Assembly (NCBI RefSeq): GCF_017302985.1
Contig: NZ_JAFIMU010000008.1
Location: forward strand, 1-64,000
Direction: 5' to 3'
Source: Corallococcus macrosporus
GTDB taxonomy: Bacteria; Myxococcota; Myxococcia; Myxococcales; Myxococcaceae
DNA: 64,000 bases
The notes beneath the pieces are model-generated. The model saw only the letters and a program-made list of their open reading frames with translations. It searched no databases and was not told the origin of the DNA. Shown one piece after another: positions 12,368-21,250 of this stretch (positions are counted from its first letter, which is position 1; every line of letters starts with the position of its first letter). The position numbers were made by a program, and so were the translations under genes.

Positions 12368-13072
12368 ATGCCCTACGCAATCGACGACGCCACCGCCACC
12401 GCCCTCGTCGCCCTCCACCCCCGGGCCGCGCGCCCGGGGCACGCCCAGGAGGCGCCGCAGGCCGCCGCCCAGGAGCTCATCGCCGCGGAGCAGCGCCGGC
12501 GGGGCCAGCCGGACGCCACCGGCGCCATGCACGTGCTGGCGCTCACGCAGGGCACGCTCCTCAAGGAGGAGTTCGACCTGTCCACGCACGCGCACCACGA
12601 CGGCTGGCGCGTGGGCGCGGTGATGGTGGACGTGAAGGAGATGATCCACTTCAACGCCCGCTTCGGCTTCCCCGCCGGGGACGCGCTCTTGAAGGCCACC
12701 GTGGCGTCGCTGGCCGCGCAGTACCCGGGCGCGCGCATCGTGCGCTTCCAACCGGACGGCTTCGCGGTGCTGCTCTTGCCCACGTCCCAGCTCACCGTGC
12801 GCGAGGACAACGCGCAAGGGACGCGCGCGAGGCTGGCGGAGGACCTGCGCCCCGCGCTGCCTCCGGGTGCCCTGGACACCGACGTGCCGGGCTTCACCGT
12901 GGCGCTGCTGGAGCTGACGGTGCACCAGCCGTCGCACTGGCAGGTGCTGGGGCCGCTCCTGTGGGCGGAGGTGGAGCGGGCCTACATCATGGAGCGCACC
13001 GGGCGGACGCACGGCCTGCAGCGGCGGCGCCTGCGCCTGGACGCGTTCCTCCCGGAGCCGGAAGGAACCTGA
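12368..13072 (+). CDS. Degenerate GGDEF-domain protein
   Basis: A 234-residue protein starting at ATG 12368. From about residue 80 it follows a GGDEF fold: VGAVMVDVKEMIHFNARFGFPAGDALLK parallels the usual D-x-D-x-F-K-x-x-N-x-x-x-G-x-x-x-GD-x-x-L pattern, and RFQPDGFAVLL sits where active cyclases have R-x-GGDEF-A-x-LL. The signature is thus QPDGF (128-132), so cyclase activity is not expected. No sensor, receiver or membrane segment is seen; the first 50 residues are Ala-rich. It might bind c-di-GMP or GTP, or serve as a scaffold, but this is speculative. It is convergent with the M23 peptidase gene, 12 bases apart. Confidence 0.65.
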   Translation: MPYAIDDATATALVALHPRAARPGHAQEAPQAAAQELIAAEQRRRGQPDATGAMHVLALTQGTLLKEEFDLSTHAHHDGWRVGAVMVDVKEMIHFNARFGFPAGDALLKATVASLAAQYPGARIVRFQPDGFAVLLLPTSQLTVREDNAQGTRARLAEDLRPALPPGALDTDVPGFTVALLELTVHQPSHWQVLGPLLWAEVERAYIMERTGRTHGLQRRRLRLDAFLPEPEGT

Positions 13073-13084
13073 AGCCTCCCTCGA

Positions 13085-14002
13085 CTACTCCTCGAGGATG
13101 AACTTGCGCGGGTTCTGCGGCACGCCGTTCACGCGCACCTCGTAGTGCAGGTGCGGGCCGGTGGAGCGGCCCGTGTTGCCCACCGCCGCGATGGGGGAGC
13201 CGCGCTTCACCCGGTCCCCGGCCTTCACGAGGATCTTGGACAGGTGGCCGTAGCGCGTCTTGATGCCGTAGCCGTGGTCGATGACGAGCACGTTGCCGTA
13301 CCCGCCCTCCAGCCCCGCGAACACCACCGTGCCGTCCGACGGCGCGGTGACTTCCTTGCCGTGCGGCGCCGCGATGTCCAGGCCCGCGTGCGTCACGCGG
13401 TCCGCCGTGTACGGGTCCAGGCGCTGACCGAAATCGCTGGTCACCCAGCCGCGCGCCGGCCACACCGACGGCGTGGAGGCCAACAGCGACTTCTGGTCCT
13501 GGAAGTAGGCCTGCAGGTCCTGGAGGCTCAGCTCCTGGCGGGTGGCCTCCGCGGACAGCCGGTCCAGGCGGCCCAGCATCATCTTGGGCGTGTCCGTGGT
13601 GGTCAGCTGCGTGAACTGCGTGTCCGTCGCGGGCGCCGTGGTGCCGGCCTCCGGCTCCGTGGGGCCCATGGCCAGGTTGCGCTGCGGGTCCGACAGCAGC
13701 GTCACCGCGCGCAGCTTCTGGTCGAAACGCTCCACGCGGTCCAGCGTCGAACCGATGTGCTCGATGCGCTCACGCACCGACTTCAGCTGCGAGCGCAGCG
13801 TGAGGTTCTCCTCGCGCAGGATGCGGTTCTCCGACGCGTCCGCCGCCACCTGGAGGTAGTGGATGCTCGCACCGGCGCCCAGGCCCGCCACCAGCATCAG
13901 GCCCATGCCCACCTGAACGAGCCAGGAGCGCTGGATGGTGTAGCGCTTCACCGGAGCGTCGTGGTCCGGGATGACCATCAGCGTGAAGGACTTTTTGGCC
14001 AC
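13085..14002 (-). CDS. Membrane-anchored M23 (LytM-type) peptidase
   Basis: A 305-residue protein with one transmembrane helix at about 29-48 (LVQVGMGLMLVAGLGAGASIHY), a coiled-coil stretch at about 55-100, a Thr-rich linker, and a C-terminal LytM domain from about residue 185. The zinc ligands are visible: HAGLDIAA (first His and Asp) and HLHYEV, with GHLSKI also present. All key residues are kept, so it can be an active peptidoglycan endopeptidase, unlike degenerate EnvC/NlpD activators. It acts in the periplasm, tethered to the inner membrane. A well-formed promoter lies about 150 bases upstream. Confidence 0.85.
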   Translation of the reverse strand: MAKKSFTLMVIPDHDAPVKRYTIQRSWLVQVGMGLMLVAGLGAGASIHYLQVAADASENRILREENLTLRSQLKSVRERIEHIGSTLDRVERFDQKLRAVTLLSDPQRNLAMGPTEPEAGTTAPATDTQFTQLTTTDTPKMMLGRLDRLSAEATRQELSLQDLQAYFQDQKSLLASTPSVWPARGWVTSDFGQRLDPYTADRVTHAGLDIAAPHGKEVTAPSDGTVVFAGLEGGYGNVLVIDHGYGIKTRYGHLSKILVKAGDRVKRGSPIAAVGNTGRSTGPHLHYEVRVNGVPQNPRKFILEE

Positions 14003-14150
14003 GGACCACTCCTGGGGAAACTCTTTCGCAACGTGGGACTTCCGGCGCCAGAAGCTAAGTCGCTCCCCGCGCTCGCAACACCTCCCCCACCCGACACCCC
14101 TCCCGCCCTGTCACCCACTGATGATTCTCAGTAAGTGGAAAGGTTGGGGC

Positions 14151-14179
14151 AGCTATCATCCGCATTTGAAGAGTGTCAA
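14151..14179 (-). promoter_or_regulatory. Sigma-70-type promoter for the M23 peptidase
   Basis: On the minus strand, TTGACA (14174-14179), 17 bases, ATAGCT (14151-14156). The consensus -35, correct spacing and a locally AT-richer segment support it. It lies in the 228-base gap between the PP2C gene and the peptidase and predicts a leader of about 140 bases. Confidence 0.55.
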
Positions 14180-14230
14180 GGTCAACAGACTCCGGGGCAC
14201 GCCCCAATCGCGCCCCGAGTCCGGGCCCTG

Positions 14231-15097
14231 CTACCCGCCCTGCATGCGCACGACGATGACGCTGATGTTGTCGTCGCCGCCGCGCTCGTTGGCCAGGTCG
14301 ATGAGGTGCTTGGGCACTTCATCCAGGCTCGGGTAGCGCGCGACGGTGTCGTGGATCTCCCGATCCTCGAGCATGTTCGCGAGGCCGTCCGAGCAGAGCA
14401 GGAACACGTCGCCGGGCTCGGACACGAGCCCCATGACGTCCACCTGCACCTCCTCCTCGAAGCCGACGGAGCGGGTGATGATGTTCTTGTACCGGGAGTG
14501 TTTGGCCTCTTCCGGTGTGATCATCCCCGCCTTGATCTGCTCGTTGACCAGGGAGTGGTCCTCGGAGATCTGTTGGATGAGGTCCCCGCGGATGAGGTAC
14601 GCGCGACTGTCGCCCACGTGGGCGAAGAAGGCGTGCTCGTCGCGGACCACCAGGGAGATGACTGTCGTGCCCATGCCGGACAGGCGCGCGTCATCCTGGG
14701 CGGTGAGGTAGATGGCCTGACAGGCCTTCTCCACCGCGCCCCGGAGCGCTTCCGGAATGGGCGAATCCTGGAGGTTGGGAACGCTGACGAAGGGGTTGTC
14801 CCGCCCTTCACGCGCGCGCCGCAGCTCCTTGTCGATGGTCTCGACGGCGATGCGCGACGCGGTTCCACCACCCGCGTGCCCACCCATGCCGTCCGCCACG
14901 ACGTAGAGCTGGAGCTCATCGTCAATGAGGAAGCTGTCCTCGTTGTGATTGCGCTTGCGCCCGACGTCCGTCAGGCCAGCGGAGATGACTTTATGGCGGG
15001 GGGCCGCGGTCTGCCCTGCGGTGCTGGACACGCGCCGGATGCTATGTGAGCCCATTAGTGGGGGCAAGGACGCGCTCGAAAACTCGCGGTGCGTCAT
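14231..15097 (-). CDS. PP2C-type Ser/Thr protein phosphatase
   Basis: A 288-residue cytoplasmic phosphatase of the PPM family. Start ATG 15097 has a very strong ribosome site (AGGGGGAGGGG); ATG 15055 is an alternative without one. The metal-binding motifs are in order: GRKRNHNEDSF, VADGMGGHAGG, GMGTTV, HVGDSRAYL, EDHSLV, CSDGL and GGDDNISVIVV. All metal-ligand Asp residues of bacterial PP2Cs such as PstP/PrpC are present, so activity is expected. It probably counteracts Hanks-type kinases, which are numerous in myxobacteria; one is encoded 10 kb away, with no direct linkage. It is separated by 41 bases from recN on the same strand. Confidence 0.92.
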   Translation of the reverse strand: MTHREFSSASLPPLMGSHSIRRVSSTAGQTAAPRHKVISAGLTDVGRKRNHNEDSFLIDDELQLYVVADGMGGHAGGGTASRIAVETIDKELRRAREGRDNPFVSVPNLQDSPIPEALRGAVEKACQAIYLTAQDDARLSGMGTTVISLVVRDEHAFFAHVGDSRAYLIRGDLIQQISEDHSLVNEQIKAGMITPEEAKHSRYKNIITRSVGFEEEVQVDVMGLVSEPGDVFLLCSDGLANMLEDREIHDTVARYPSLDEVPKHLIDLANERGGDDNISVIVVRMQGG

Positions 15098-15138
15098 GCC
15101 CCTCCCCCTGGGTCACCCCTACCTTTTGAGCCGCCATT

Positions 15139-16875
15139 TCAGGCCGTCCGCCGGAGCCGACCCCGGGGGCTATTGCCTTCCGGGCCGGATTCCCGGCGTG
15201 CACGGGGCGTGGCCCGGTGGGCCGAACGCACCAGGGCTTCCGCCGCGCCCAGCGCCTCGCGCGTCACCTCCACGCCGGACATCATGCGCGCCAGCTCCTG
15301 CGTGCGCTCGGCGCCGGCCTCGAGCGGCAGCACCTGGGAGACGGTGCGCTCGCCCTTCACGCTCTTCTTGATGAGCAGGTGCGCGTCCGCGTACGCCGCC
15401 ACCTGGGGCAGGTGCGTGATGCACAGCACCTGACGGTGGGAGCTGACCTCGCGAATCATCCGGCCCACCACGTCCGCGATGGCGCCGCTGACGCCGGCGT
15501 CCGCCTCATCCAGGATGTAGCAGCCGCAGGCGTCGCTGTCCGCCAGTGCACGCTTGAGCGCGAGCAGCAGCCGGCTCGCCTCACCGCCCGAGGCCACCTT
15601 GGCCAGGGGCCGCGCCGGTTCACCCGGGTTGGCGCTGAAGAAGAACTCCACCTCGTCCAGGCCGTACGGGTTCAGCATCTCCCCGGCGGTCACGCGCACC
15701 TCGAAGGCGGCCTTGCCCATGGCCAGGCCGCCCAGGCCCTCGCGCACCTGCTGGGAGAAGGCCCCCGCGGAGGACTTGCGCGAACGCGACAGCGACAGCG
15801 CCGCCTTGCGCGCCCGCTCCTCCACGCGCTTGCGCTCCTGGTTCAGCTCCTCCAGGATTTCGCGCCGGTTCTCCAGCGTGCCCAGCTCCGTCTCCAGCTC
15901 GTCGCGCTTCTTGAGGACGCCGTCCAGCGTCGTGCCGTGCTTGCGGCACAGCCGCTTGAGCGCGTCCAGCCGCTCCTCCACCTCGCCCAGCCGCCCGGGG
16001 TCGGACTCCAGCCCCTCCACGTAGCGGTTGAGCAGGCGCGCGGCCTCCTCCAGCTCCGACAGCGCGGTGCTGAGCGACTGCGCCACGGGCGCGAGCGTCG
16101 CGTCGCACTTGACGCCCTCGTGCACCAGGCCCAGCGCGCGCCCGACGATCTCCACCGCGGACGGCGCTTCGCCGGACACCAGCAGTTCCGCCTCCGCGCC
16201 CTGGCGCTTGAGCTTCTGCGCACTGCCCAGCCGCCGGCGCTCCGCGTCCAGCTTCACGTCCTCGCCGGACTCCGGGTCCAGGCGCGTGATTTCGTCCAGC
16301 TGGAAGCGCAGGAACTCCGCGCGCTCGCGCACCTTGGCGTCGTCGCCGCCCAGCGCGTCCATGCGCGAGTCCACTTCGCGCAGGTTCGCCCACTCGCGGC
16401 CGTACGCGGCCAGCGCTTCCTCCAGGCCGCCGTACTTGTCGAGCAGCACCCGGTGCAGGCCCGAGTCGAAGAGGCTCACGTGCTCATGCTGGCCCGCGAT
16501 GTCCACCGCGCCCCGGGTGAGTTTGCCCAGCACGCCCAGCGTCACCAGCGCGCCGTTGACGTAGACCTTGCCGCGCCCGGTGCGCCCGAGCACGCGGCGC
16601 ACGAGCACCTCTTCTCCCAGGTCCGGGAGGCCCAGTTCCTCCAGGCGCGAGGCCAGCACCGGCGTCCGGGCGAACACGCCCTCCACCGCCGCGTCCTCGC
16701 AGCCCGCACGGATGACGTCCGCATCCGCCCTGCCCCCGAGCAGGAGGCCCAGCGCGTCCACGAGAATGGACTTGCCGGCACCCGTCTCACCCGTGAGGAC
16801 GGTGAGGCCCGCGCCGAACGCGACCTCCACCTCCTCAATCACCGCAACGTTCGTAATCCGAAGACCCAGCAGCAC
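15139..16875 (-). CDS. recN: DNA repair ATPase RecN
   Basis: A 578-residue SMC-like protein of double-strand-break repair. GTG 16875 is preferred because GGAGGG lies 6 bases upstream and the protein then begins MLLGLRITN, as RecN proteins do; the frame is open to GTG 16911. Walker A is GETGAGKS in the first 40 residues. Two coiled-coil arms occupy roughly residues 150-370 (Glu/Arg/Leu-rich), followed by the signature VASGGEASRLLLALK and Walker B CYILDEADAGVSG. Length and order are typical. The last 20 or so residues are Arg/Pro-rich and variable. An inverted repeat sits upstream (separate entry). Confidence 0.95.
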   Translation of the reverse strand: MLLGLRITNVAVIEEVEVAFGAGLTVLTGETGAGKSILVDALGLLLGGRADADVIRAGCEDAAVEGVFARTPVLASRLEELGLPDLGEEVLVRRVLGRTGRGKVYVNGALVTLGVLGKLTRGAVDIAGQHEHVSLFDSGLHRVLLDKYGGLEEALAAYGREWANLREVDSRMDALGGDDAKVRERAEFLRFQLDEITRLDPESGEDVKLDAERRRLGSAQKLKRQGAEAELLVSGEAPSAVEIVGRALGLVHEGVKCDATLAPVAQSLSTALSELEEAARLLNRYVEGLESDPGRLGEVEERLDALKRLCRKHGTTLDGVLKKRDELETELGTLENRREILEELNQERKRVEERARKAALSLSRSRKSSAGAFSQQVREGLGGLAMGKAAFEVRVTAGEMLNPYGLDEVEFFFSANPGEPARPLAKVASGGEASRLLLALKRALADSDACGCYILDEADAGVSGAIADVVGRMIREVSSHRQVLCITHLPQVAAYADAHLLIKKSVKGERTVSQVLPLEAGAERTQELARMMSGVEVTREALGAAEALVRSAHRATPRARRESGPEGNSPRGRLRRTA

Positions 16876-16906
16876 CTGCGCCCTCCGCGGTCCGTACGAC
16901 GGCCCC

Positions 16907-16952
16907 AACACCTGAACACCCTAGCAGGTCTTGCTGACACTGCACAGGTGTT
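16907..16952. repeat. Inverted repeat upstream of recN
   Basis: AACACCTG (16907-16914) and CAGGTGTT (16945-16952) are exact reverse complements, 30 bases apart, in the recN promoter region. They could be half-sites for a regulator or the foot of a hairpin. The spacing does not fit a standard LexA box. Confidence 0.35.
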
Positions 16953-16977
16953 CGGGTCGTGCGGACGGTGGGAGAGC

Positions 16978-17023
16978 GAGTGGGAGGGCGTGGCCTGTTG
17001 GCGCCACAACCCTCCTCCCACTC
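16978..17023 (-). terminator. Hairpin downstream of the SNF2 gene
   Basis: GAGTGGGAGG (16978-16987) and CCTCCCACTC (17014-17023) form a perfect 10-bp stem, with GTGGC/GCCAC extending it inside. It begins 10 bases after the helicase stop codon on the minus strand. No U-tract follows, so termination would not be classically intrinsic. Confidence 0.5.
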
Positions 17024-17033
17024 ACAGGTCGCA

Positions 17034-20000
17034 TCAGATTTCGGTGAACAGCTCCTGGATGTCCTGTTCGGTGAGGTTTCTGCCCATGTCGTCCCCGTCC
17101 GTGCCGAGCACGCCGGCGGCGAGGTCGCGCTTGCGGCGCTGGAGGCTGAGGATCTTCTCCTCCACCGTGCCGCGCGTAATGAGCTTGTAGCTGATGACCG
17201 CGCGCGTCTGACCGATGCGGTGCGTACGGTCCGTGGCCTGATCCTCCACCGCGGGGTTCCACCACGGGTCGAAGTGGATGACGTAGTCCGCGGCGGTGAG
17301 GTTCAAGCCGGTGCCGCCCGCCTTGAGGCTGATGAAGAAGAGCGGCGGACCGTCAGGGCGGTTGTACTCGTCCACCTTGCCCATGCGGTCCTTGGTGCGG
17401 CCGTCCAGGTAGAGGTAGCGCAGGCCGCGCTTGTCGGCCTCCTGCTTCAACAGCTCCAGCATCTCCGTGAACTGGCTGAAGACGAGCGCGCGGTGGCCTT
17501 CCGCCACCAGGTCGTCCACCAGCTCCATGAAGCGCTCGAGCTTCGCGCTCGACGGCAGGAGCGTGCCGGGAGGCATCTTGAGCAGGCGTGGATCGCAGCA
17601 CACCTGACGCAGGCGCATGAGCGCCGCGAGGATGGACACGCGGCTCCTCTTGAAGCCCACCTTCTCGATGGACTCGTGCACCTTGCGGCGGCTCTCCTCC
17701 AGCACCTCGCGGTAGAGCGCGGCCTGGCCGGGCTCCATCTCGCACCACGCGACGCTCTCCGTCTTCGGCGGCAGGTCCTTGGCCACCTCCGTCTTGAGGC
17801 GGCGCATGATGAAGGGCTGGATGCGCCGTCGCAGCCGGTCCTTCGCGGTGGCGTCGTTGGCCACCTGGATGGGCTGCTCGTAGCGGTCGCCGAAGCCTTC
17901 CGCGCTGCCCAGGAACCCGGGCATGAGGAAGTCGAAGATGCTCCAGAGCTCCGACAGCCGGTTCTCCAGCGGCGTACCGGTGAGCGCGAGGCGCGTCTCG
18001 CTGGGCAGCGACTTGCACGCCTGCGCGGTGGCGCTGTCCGCGTTCTTGATGTTCTGCGCCTCGTCCAGGATGACGTAGCGGAAGCCCACCTGGGACAGCT
18101 GCTCCAGGTCGCGGCGCACCAGCGCGTACGACGTGAGCACCAGGTCCATGTCCTTCAGGTCCTCCGCGCGCTCGCGGCGGTCCTGCCCGTGCCACACCAT
18201 GGCCTTGAGGCCCGGCGTGAAGCGCTCGGCCTCGCGCTCCCAGTTGGCGAGCACGCTCGTGGGCGCGACCACCAGGGACGGCTTGCGGCCCTCGTCGTTG
18301 GCCACCTTCTGCATGAGGCTCAGGGACTGGATGGTCTTTCCCAGACCCATGTCGTCCGCGAGGATGCCGGACAGCCCGTGGCGCCGCAGGAACCAGAGCC
18401 AGGACAGGCCCGCCTCCTGGTAGTGGCGCAGCGTGGCCTGGAGTCCTTCCGGCACGGCCACCTTCGGCACGCCGGAGGACTCGCGCAGGGCGAGCATGGC
18501 CTGACGGGCCTTGGCCTCCACCTCGGTGAACTCGCCCAGGTCCGCGAGCAGGTCCAGGGCCACCGCCTGGTGCAGGGGCAGCCGCGTGCGGGTGCGGCCC
18601 GGCATGGCGCCGGCCTCCTCCAGGAGGTCCGCCACGCGCTTGATCTCCGCGACGTCCGCCTCCGCGAAGGAGCCGTCCTTCAGCGGGATGAACTTGCGGC
18701 CGGAGTCCAGCCACATGCGCACGGCGCCCAGGTCCACGGCCTGGTCGTCGGTGACGAACTCCGCGTCCAGGTCGAACCACTGCACGCCGCTCATGCCCAC
18801 GCGGATGCGCGGCTTGAGCTTCGGGCGCAGCCGGACCTTCGGCGCCTGCACGCCGTAGCGCTCCCACTCCGCGGGGAGGCTGGCCAGGCCGCGCGCCCAG
18901 AACTCCAGGGCCACGTCACCCGTCGCGTCGAAGGCCTGCGCGGCCTGATCAAAGCGCAGGCCCAGGTCCAGCAGCAGCTTGCCCGCGGCGCGCTCCACCT
19001 CGTCGCGGCGCCGGTACAGCTTGCGCGCGTCCTCGCCCACGCCGCTGGCGTAGCCCAGGTGCGTGGCCGTGGGGGACACCGCCACCGTCGTCTGGCCGTA
19101 GCGTGCGGCCAGTTGCACCTTCACGCGCTCGGCGGCGCCCTCCAGCGTGACGACGAAGCGCGGCTCCACCGCCTCGTCGACCTCGATGTCGTCCGCCTTC
19201 AGCGACATGCGGAAGCGCGGCAGGTGCGCGGCGAAGAACGTCAGCACCCGGTCCAGCTGGCCGGCCGGGAACGCCATGGTCGGCTCCAGCAGCCACTTGC
19301 GCAGCAGGCGCGGCGGGAAGTCCGGCTCCACGGCGTGGAGGTTCTGCGCCTGGATGACGTACGTGCGCCGGCCCGCGAGCACGATGACGTCCTTGAGCGG
19401 GTAGCCCACGCCGTCCGGGAACAGCAGCTCGATCTGCGCGGTGGCGCCGTCCGGACGCGATTCCAGGTGGATCTGCGGCCGCACGGGCTGGTCCATGTAG
19501 ACCAGCGGCGTGCCCCGGTAGATGACCCGGCGCTGGCGCAAGAGCTCCAGCACCTCGCACAGGTCCTCGTCGGAGAGGACGATGCGCGAGTCGTAGCGGT
19601 GCTCATGGCGCGACAGCACCATGAAGATGCGCTCGTCCGCGGGCGCGATGCGGCTGCCCGCCTGGAGCAGGCGCTTCACGTGCACGGGGCCCTTGGTCTG
19701 GGCGTCCTGACGGCGCACGTCCACGACCCAGTGGCGGCCGTTGGTGCCGCCCGCGCCGGTGCTCGCCGGGGTGAGCCGGTAGAGGAACTCGTAGTCGGGC
19801 AGCGAGGACAGGCCCAGCCAGCTCTCCACCTTGGCGAGCGCGGGCAGGCTGACGCCGTCCATTCCCGGCGCGGCGCCTCCGGGAATCTCCACCTCGTCGT
19901 CCGGAGCCATGTCCTCGGGCTCCGGCGGTGGCGGCGGCGGTGCGGCTTTCTGTGGAGGAGGCGGCGGCCGGAAGCGGGCCGCGTAGATGAGTGCCACGGC

Positions 20001-20297
20001 GACCACGTGCTCGCAATGCGGGCCCGTGGTGTTCCACACCGGGCAGGTGCAGGAGGAAACGACTTTCCCCTCTCCCGGTATCAGGGCCACGTCATAGCGT
20101 TCGCCGGACGGACCCGCGACCTGCGCGCGGATGCGTTCGGGTTCACGCGTGAGGCCGAAGACGCGGCGGCCTTCAGCCACCTCGCGGCCTTTCTTGAACG
20201 TGGCGGGCTGGACCTCGGCCTTGAGGGCGCGGAGCCAGAGTCCGTCCTGGGGGGAGAGAGGGTCTCGGGTGTCAGCGGTGGTTTGCACGGCTTGCAA
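17034..20297 (-). CDS. SWIM-domain SNF2-family helicase
   Basis: A protein of about 1087 residues from the TTG at 20297 (GGAG 10 bases upstream). The frame stays open to 20435 (ATG) and beyond, but codons between 20435 and 20297 lose the G/C third-base bias seen downstream, so the longer form is doubtful. A SWIM zinc motif (C-x-C...C-x-H: SSCTCPVWNTTGPHCEH) lies near the N-terminus, followed by a Pro-rich linker and a long middle region. The Snf2 motor comes last: LADDMGLGKT (motif I), DEAQNIKN (II), LTGTPLENRL (III), then LVFSQFTEM, LKAGGTGLNLT and DRTHRIGQTR (V-VI). Bacterial members of this group are RapA-unrelated DNA translocases of unknown role, often linked to repair; recN lies downstream on the same strand. 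Confidence 0.88.
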   Translation of the reverse strand: MQAVQTTADTRDPLSPQDGLWLRALKAEVQPATFKKGREVAEGRRVFGLTREPERIRAQVAGPSGERYDVALIPGEGKVVSSCTCPVWNTTGPHCEHVVAVALIYAARFRPPPPPQKAAPPPPPPEPEDMAPDDEVEIPGGAAPGMDGVSLPALAKVESWLGLSSLPDYEFLYRLTPASTGAGGTNGRHWVVDVRRQDAQTKGPVHVKRLLQAGSRIAPADERIFMVLSRHEHRYDSRIVLSDEDLCEVLELLRQRRVIYRGTPLVYMDQPVRPQIHLESRPDGATAQIELLFPDGVGYPLKDVIVLAGRRTYVIQAQNLHAVEPDFPPRLLRKWLLEPTMAFPAGQLDRVLTFFAAHLPRFRMSLKADDIEVDEAVEPRFVVTLEGAAERVKVQLAARYGQTTVAVSPTATHLGYASGVGEDARKLYRRRDEVERAAGKLLLDLGLRFDQAAQAFDATGDVALEFWARGLASLPAEWERYGVQAPKVRLRPKLKPRIRVGMSGVQWFDLDAEFVTDDQAVDLGAVRMWLDSGRKFIPLKDGSFAEADVAEIKRVADLLEEAGAMPGRTRTRLPLHQAVALDLLADLGEFTEVEAKARQAMLALRESSGVPKVAVPEGLQATLRHYQEAGLSWLWFLRRHGLSGILADDMGLGKTIQSLSLMQKVANDEGRKPSLVVAPTSVLANWEREAERFTPGLKAMVWHGQDRRERAEDLKDMDLVLTSYALVRRDLEQLSQVGFRYVILDEAQNIKNADSATAQACKSLPSETRLALTGTPLENRLSELWSIFDFLMPGFLGSAEGFGDRYEQPIQVANDATAKDRLRRRIQPFIMRRLKTEVAKDLPPKTESVAWCEMEPGQAALYREVLEESRRKVHESIEKVGFKRSRVSILAALMRLRQVCCDPRLLKMPPGTLLPSSAKLERFMELVDDLVAEGHRALVFSQFTEMLELLKQEADKRGLRYLYLDGRTKDRMGKVDEYNRPDGPPLFFISLKAGGTGLNLTAADYVIHFDPWWNPAVEDQATDRTHRIGQTRAVISYKLITRGTVEEKILSLQRRKRDLAAGVLGTDGDDMGRNLTEQDIQELFTEI

Positions 20298-20612
20298 GGG
20301 CCCCAGACTCCTTGGTCGGGGGGAACCGCCTCGCTTAACACAGTGAGGGGATCCCCGCGCGCGGGAAAAAATACGGCGTCCGCCAGCCGATGCGGTCCGG
20401 CGGCGCGAAGCTGTGAGATCATCAACGTCCGCCATGTCCCCGTCCCGTCCCAGTCCGCCCGTACTCCGGCCGTTGGCCCCGGGGCCCGCCCTCCAGGGGC
20501 CCGCCAGGCCGGCTGTCACCCGGGCCGGGTACGCTTGGGTCCCAGGTCCCCCCAGGTGACGTCCACCGCCGGGCTGAAAAACGCCGCCGTCCCCCTTCGG
20601 AGCCCCCACCCC
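20298..20612. other. 315-base gap between the SNF2 gene and apt
   Basis: The divergent control region for the two genes. It contains the only AT-richer patch nearby (AAAAAATA at about 20367-20374) beside a CCCGCGCGCGGG palindrome. Both reading directions have poor third-base bias, supporting a non-coding assignment. No clear consensus promoter can be picked. Confidence 0.4.
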
Positions 20613-21149
20613 ATGTCCCTCGACCCCACGCTCCTCTCCGACCTCCAGGCCGTCCTGCGCGACGTGCCGGACTTCCCCAAGCCCGGCATCGTCTTCAAGG
20701 ACATCACCCCCATGCTGGCCGACCCCCGCCTCTTCGGCCGGGTGGTCAACGCCATGGCCGCCCCCTTCCGGGGCCAGCACATCACCAAGGTCGTGGGCGT
20801 GGAGTCGCGCGGCTTCCTGCTGGGGGCCCCCATCGCGCTGGCGCTGGAGGCGGGCTTCGTCCCGGCGCGCAAGCCGGGCAAGCTCCCCCACAAGTGCATC
20901 GTGGAGCGCTACTCGCTGGAGTACGGCGCGGACGGCGTGGAGATGCACGAGGACGCCATCCTCAAGGACGAGCGCGTGCTCGTGGTGGATGACGTGCTGG
21001 CCACCGGAGGCACCGCCGACGCCACGGGGCGGCTCGTCACCCGGCTGGGCGGCCAGATTGTCGGCTACAGCTTCCTCATCACGCTCGACTTCCTCGAGGG
21101 CGCGAAGCGGCTGGGGCCGGACAAGGTGACGTCCGTCCTCACCTTCTAG
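20613..21149 (+). CDS. apt: Adenine phosphoribosyltransferase
   Basis: A 178-residue purine-salvage enzyme that makes AMP from adenine and PRPP. It starts at ATG 20613, with GGAG 10 bases upstream. The N-terminal LQAVLRDVPDFPKPGIVFKDITPML and VVGVESRGFLLGAPIAL are diagnostic of APRT, and the PRPP-binding loop is VLVVDDVLATGGTADAT. Length is normal. It stands alone between the helicase gene and the tetR operon. Confidence 0.96.
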   Translation: MSLDPTLLSDLQAVLRDVPDFPKPGIVFKDITPMLADPRLFGRVVNAMAAPFRGQHITKVVGVESRGFLLGAPIALALEAGFVPARKPGKLPHKCIVERYSLEYGADGVEMHEDAILKDERVLVVDDVLATGGTADATGRLVTRLGGQIVGYSFLITLDFLEGAKRLGPDKVTSVLTF

Positions 21150-21189
21150 CCTCCAAGCCCGGCACGGCGCCTCCCGGACCCACGTCCGG

Positions 21190-21231
21190 TTGACGCCCGC
21201 GCCGGCCGTGTTTATAAGTTGGTCACACAAC
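21190..21231 (+). promoter_or_regulatory. tetR promoter and candidate operator
   Basis: TTGACG (21190-21195), 17 bases, TATAAG (21213-21218), one of the best sigma-70-type promoters in the window. Directly behind the -10 is GTTG-GTCACA-CAAC (21218-21231), an inverted repeat where a self-repressing TetR protein could bind. The predicted leader is only about 25 bases with no Shine-Dalgarno sequence. Confidence 0.6.
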
Positions 21232-21250
21232 CTAAAAACAACCCCACGCC

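Noticed and set aside
16907-16952. SOS (LexA) box upstream of recN
   Set aside because: The CTG/CAG elements present do not have the 10-base spacing of the proteobacterial box, and the arms are 30 bases apart.
16959-20600. Plus-strand frame opposite the SNF2 gene that runs into apt
   Set aside because: Only its last 178 codons (apt, from ATG 20613) are real; the rest is antisense to a helicase.
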